A stretch of 64,000 nucleotides of DNA, taken from positions 124,001-188,000 of the forward strand of contig NZ_JALPVJ010000007.1 in the NCBI RefSeq assembly GCF_023544445.1. The letters are read 5' to 3'. Position numbers and translations under genes: made by a program. Positions 61,488 through 64,000 of the stretch are shown here, in pieces; the first letter of the stretch is position 1, and each line of letters opens with the position of its first letter. The DNA is from Actinoplanes sp. M2I2 (GTDB lineage Bacteria; Actinomycetota; Actinomycetes; Mycobacteriales; Micromonosporaceae). The notes beneath the pieces are model-generated. The model was not told the origin of the DNA, did no database searches, and was given only the letters and a program-made list of their open reading frames with translations.

Positions 61488-61874
61488 TCAAGCCGCGCGG
61501 AAGGTCCACCGGGAGTTGAGCGCGTAGTTCACGGCCGGGACGGCGACCAGGGCGACCGCCTGGACCAGCACATACGGCCTGCTGAGGAGCTCGGCGCCGA
61601 GCCAGAGGATCACGATGTTGAGCGTGCCGGCCACGGCGGCCACTGTCAGGAACCGGCCACCGGCCCGTGCGTGCCCGACCGGCGAGCGGAAGACCCAGGA
61701 GCGTTGCAGACCGTACGAGACCAGGACGCTCGCCGCGAACCCGGCCGCCGAGGACGGCACCGGCGGCCCGTGCAGCCCCTCGGCCAGCAGGAAGCCCACC
61801 CCCAGGTGGGTCAGGGCGCTGGCCCCGCCGCTGACCACGTACCGGAGGAGGGTGGCCGGGTCACCGCTCGGCAC
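61488..61874 (-). CDS. GtrA-family membrane protein
   Basis: This 128-residue protein has four membrane helices: LLRYVVSGGASALTHLGVGF, the segment around AAGFAASVLVSYGLQRSWVF, FLTVAAVAGTLNIVILWLG and VAVPAVNYALNSRWTFR. GtrA proteins flip or shuttle lipid-linked sugars for surface glycan decoration. The GTG start overlaps the glycosyltransferase stop by 14 bp, the usual GtrA/GtrB pairing. Confidence 0.9.
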   Translation of the reverse strand: MPSGDPATLLRYVVSGGASALTHLGVGFLLAEGLHGPPVPSSAAGFAASVLVSYGLQRSWVFRSPVGHARAGGRFLTVAAVAGTLNIVILWLGAELLSRPYVLVQAVALVAVPAVNYALNSRWTFRAA

Positions 61875-62841
61875 GGTCGGCCCGCACCAACTGCTCGGGC
61901 AGCGAGGCGACCGGGCCCGAACGCTCCTGCACGAGATAGCGCGGCCGGCCCCGGACCTCCTCGTGGATGCGGGCCAGGTACTCCCCGATCACGCCCAGCC
62001 CGAGCAGCAGGAAGGTGCCCATCACGAGCAGCAGCAGGATGACCGTGGGAAAACCGGCCACCGAGTCGCCGCCGATCCAGCGGATCAGGGTCTGCGCGCC
62101 CAGCAGCACGGCGAACCCGGCGAACGCCAGCCCGACCATGGTGACCAGATGCAGTGGCGCCGAGGTGAAGGAGGTGAGCCCGTTGACGGCCAGCCGGAAC
62201 AGGGAACCGAACGTCCAGCGGGACCGGCCGCCCGCCCGTTCCTCGATGTCGACCTCGATCGCGCTGCGCCGGAAGCCGATCCAGCTGCTCGTGCCCCGGA
62301 AGAACGAGGAGTGCTCGGGCAGCCGCAGCAGCGCCTCCAGGGCCGGGCGGCCGAGCAGCCGGAAGTCGGTCGCGTCGATCAGGTCCACCCGGGTGAGCCC
62401 GGTGAACGCCTTGTTGAACGCGCGTCCGCCGAGCCGCCCGACCACGCCCTGGCCCGTCCGGTTGCGTTTGACCGCCTCGACCACGTGCGCACCCTCGCGC
62501 CAGCGCCGCACCATCTCGGGAATGGCCTGCGGCGGGTGCTGCAGATCGGAGTCGATGACCACGACCGCGTCCCCGGCGGCGTGCTCGAGACCGGCCAGCA
62601 CCGCCGACTCCTTGCCGAAGTTGCGGGACAGCTGCAGACCGCGTACGCGCCCGTCGAGCAGGGCCTGCGCGGCCACCCGGTCCCAGGAGTCGTCGGTCGA
62701 GCCGTCATCGACCAGCACCAGCTCGTAGCTGAGGCCGGCGCCGGTGAGCACCTCGGTCAGCCGGGCCACGAAGCGGTCCACGCCGGCGCCCTCGTTGAAG
62801 ATGGGCGCCACCACGGAGATCATCGGGCTCGATACCGTCAC
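61861..62841 (-). CDS. GT2 glycosyltransferase, GtrB/DPM1-like
   Basis: This ~326-residue polyprenyl-phosphate sugar transferase has a GT-A domain with ISVVAPIFNEGAGVDRFV, LVLVDDGSTDDSWDRV, LQLSRNFGKESAVLAGLEHA and VVIDSDLQHPPQAIPEMV (DxD). Two C-terminal membrane helices follow (about 240-265 and 280-305). With GtrA it likely makes and flips a polyprenyl-linked sugar. The start may be GTG 62841 or ATG 62823. Confidence 0.9.
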   Translation of the reverse strand: MTVSSPMISVVAPIFNEGAGVDRFVARLTEVLTGAGLSYELVLVDDGSTDDSWDRVAAQALLDGRVRGLQLSRNFGKESAVLAGLEHAAGDAVVVIDSDLQHPPQAIPEMVRRWREGAHVVEAVKRNRTGQGVVGRLGGRAFNKAFTGLTRVDLIDATDFRLLGRPALEALLRLPEHSSFFRGTSSWIGFRRSAIEVDIEERAGGRSRWTFGSLFRLAVNGLTSFTSAPLHLVTMVGLAFAGFAVLLGAQTLIRWIGGDSVAGFPTVILLLLVMGTFLLLGLGVIGEYLARIHEEVRGRPRYLVQERSGPVASLPEQLVRADRAER

Positions 62842-62891
62842 GCTCGCCCAACGACCACGCGAGCGCAAAAGTTACAAATCAGCGCCGGCGC

Positions 62892-63461
62892 TCAGCGCAG
62901 CAGCTCCGCGAGGGTCGGCAGCTTCGCCCGGTCCACGAAGATCGTGCGGACCGCCCCGTGATCGCGGTAGAGCCGGGACAGCCGCTCGGCCAGCGCGTCC
63001 TCCCACGACCGGTCCGGGCGGTGCCGCTCCCAGGTCTCCCGGTCGGGCAGGTACTCCAGCAGCACCCCGAGATCGCGGAGCAGGGCGAAGGACGAGCAGT
63101 CGGTCAGCACGACCGGGCGGTGGCCGGGCTCGACCCGCATCCGTTGCTGGACGGTCAGCACGAACTCGCGCAGCGGCTCGAAGGCGAGCCCGATCACCAC
63201 GTACAGGTGGACCGGCGCCGGCGGGATCGTGCGGACGGGCGGGGTCGCACGGCGGGCCGGGAACAGCCGGCGCAGCCACGAGGTGCCGTCGCGCAGCCGG
63301 TCGCGCTCCTGGCGCAACCGCTCGCTCCGGCAGCGTTCGTCGGCCAGCCGGGCCTCGAGCGAGCGCAGGCGCCCGGCCATCGCGCTCAGCTCCCAGCGGG
63401 CCCGCTGCATCGCGTCGAGCGGCTCGCGCACCGGTGGGACCGGCACAGCGGTTTCGCGCAC
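62892..63461 (-). CDS. Uncharacterised coiled-coil protein
   Basis: I do not recognise this 189-residue protein. Residues ~18-62 form an Arg/Glu/Leu-rich coiled coil (RWELSAMAGRLRSLEARLAD). Residues ~85-189 form a compact domain with VHLYVVIGLAFEPLREFVLT and WEDALAERLSRLYRDHGAV. GTG 63461 has ggagg five bases upstream, right after the preceding gene's stop, so it is co-translated with its neighbour. It lies with GT2/GtrA genes, suggesting a surface-glycan context. Confidence 0.6.
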   Translation of the reverse strand: MRETAVPVPPVREPLDAMQRARWELSAMAGRLRSLEARLADERCRSERLRQERDRLRDGTSWLRRLFPARRATPPVRTIPPAPVHLYVVIGLAFEPLREFVLTVQQRMRVEPGHRPVVLTDCSSFALLRDLGVLLEYLPDRETWERHRPDRSWEDALAERLSRLYRDHGAVRTIFVDRAKLPTLAELLR

Positions 63462-63462
63462 G

Positions 63463-64000
63463 TCAACCTCCGAGATCCTCGTGGCGGGCCGCCGGCCCGC
63501 CCAACCAGGTCGCCGCGGCGAATTCGCCCGGCTCCAGCAGGTGGTCGAACGCCGCCGGATCCGGCGGGTCCGGGCGCATCCCGACCCAGACGACGCCCGG
63601 GTGCTCGCGCACCACGGCGAGGAGGTCACCGCCGGGCCGGCCGTCGACCGCCACGATGCCGGGCCGGTGCAGCGCGATGAGATGGGCCAGCCGGTCCCGG
63701 AACACCGCACGGGACGGGATGTGCTCGGTGAGGAGGCCGGCCGGGACGGCAGTGGCCGCCGAGGCCACCGTGACGATCACCGCGACCAGATCGCCGGGCA
63801 GCCGGGGGACGATCGCCGTCAGCCGGGCCACGGCCTCGGGGTCCCCGGCTACCAGCATCAGGCGGCGAGCGGGCACGGCGGTCACCGGGCCGGTCACCCG
63901 GGTACGGGCGGGCGCGCTGATCCGGGGGCGGACGCCGAAACCGGCGAGCCACCGCAGGTGCGACCGCCCGGTCCTGCGGTCGGGGTCCTCGACCGTCACG
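63463..64000 (-). CDS. Uncharacterised protein, cut by right window edge
   Basis: The visible 178 residues run to the window edge, so the true start may lie outside (GTG at 63999 is possible). Alternating hydrophobic strands such as LMLVAGDPEAVARLTAIVPR, VAVIVTVASAATAV and IVAVDGRPGGDLLAVVREHP suggest a Rossmann-like alpha/beta fold, with a WVGMRPDPPDP stretch. I know no family. The stop lies two bases before the start of the coiled-coil gene. Confidence 0.5.
   Translation of the reverse strand, partial: VTVEDPDRRTGRSHLRWLAGFGVRPRISAPARTRVTGPVTAVPARRLMLVAGDPEAVARLTAIVPRLPGDLVAVIVTVASAATAVPAGLLTEHIPSRAVFRDRLAHLIALHRPGIVAVDGRPGGDLLAVVREHPGVVWVGMRPDPPDPAAFDHLLEPGEFAAATWLGGPAARHEDLGG

Noticed and set aside
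58331..61519. A 1,062-codon open frame on the plus strand
   Set aside because: It lies antisense to the flavin hydroxylase, the fusion enzyme and the AraC gene, whose catalytic motifs are all on the minus strand.

Overview
The window is high-GC actinobacterial DNA with GTG starts, 1-8 bp stop/start overlaps and long antisense open frames. Its backbone follows a gene order known from Mycobacterium tuberculosis: ispG-rip-dxr, rlmN-cdsA-frr-pyrH-tsf-rpsB, yraN-comM-dprA, xerC, DUF2469-rnhB-lepB-rplS-trmD-rimM-khpA-rpsP, then ffh. The style of the accessory genes points to Micromonosporaceae, most likely an Actinoplanes-type organism. This is inferred from gene content alone.

Layout. 0-7.4 kb: a two-component system (its kinase is cut by the left edge), an ABC-2 exporter, an F420-dependent oxidoreductase, a maltokinase-cap-like protein, a PadR repressor and a GNAT protein. 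7.6-11.2 kb: isoprenoid and membrane-protease genes (ispG, rip, dxr) on the minus strand. 11.4-17.5 kb: a YihY membrane protein, a phytoene-desaturase-like flavoprotein, a metallo-beta-lactamase/Rieske fusion, a DUF2631 protein and a DivIVA-domain protein. 17.5-23.3 kb: the translation and lipid operon rpsB-tsf-pyrH-frr-cdsA-rlmN. 23.4-27.2 kb: yraN, comM, dprA.

27.2-31.9 kb is an accessory island between dprA and the xerC region. It holds an AlpA-type HTH gene, a small basic Pro-rich gene, a WDCxxC protein, a GntR regulator and four unrelated tandem arrays with periods of 15, 20 (in a 100-bp higher-order unit), 25 and 30 bp. 31.9-46 kb returns to housekeeping genes: xerC, an aminotransferase, an M23 peptidase, rnhB, two tandem signal peptidases, rplS-trmD-rimM-khpA-rpsP, DUF402-proS, and an ECF sigma factor with a beta-propeller partner. 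46-52.3 kb: an amidohydrolase, two Uma2-type genes (one apparently catalytically dead) beside a perfect 13-bp-arm palindrome, ffh, and a Stealth glycan phosphotransferase.

52.4-61.5 kb is a tightly coupled catabolic operon with an adjacent AraC regulator. It encodes a fused maleylacetate reductase/hydroxyquinol 1,2-dioxygenase, an FAD phenol hydroxylase and a complete five-gene LIV-type ABC importer. The simplest reading is uptake of a phenolic compound such as resorcinol, hydroxylation to hydroxyquinol, ring cleavage to maleylacetate and reduction to 3-oxoadipate. The right end holds GtrA/GT2 glycan genes and two unrecognised proteins, the last cut by the window edge. I saw no rRNA, tRNA, CRISPR array, transposase or complete prophage.
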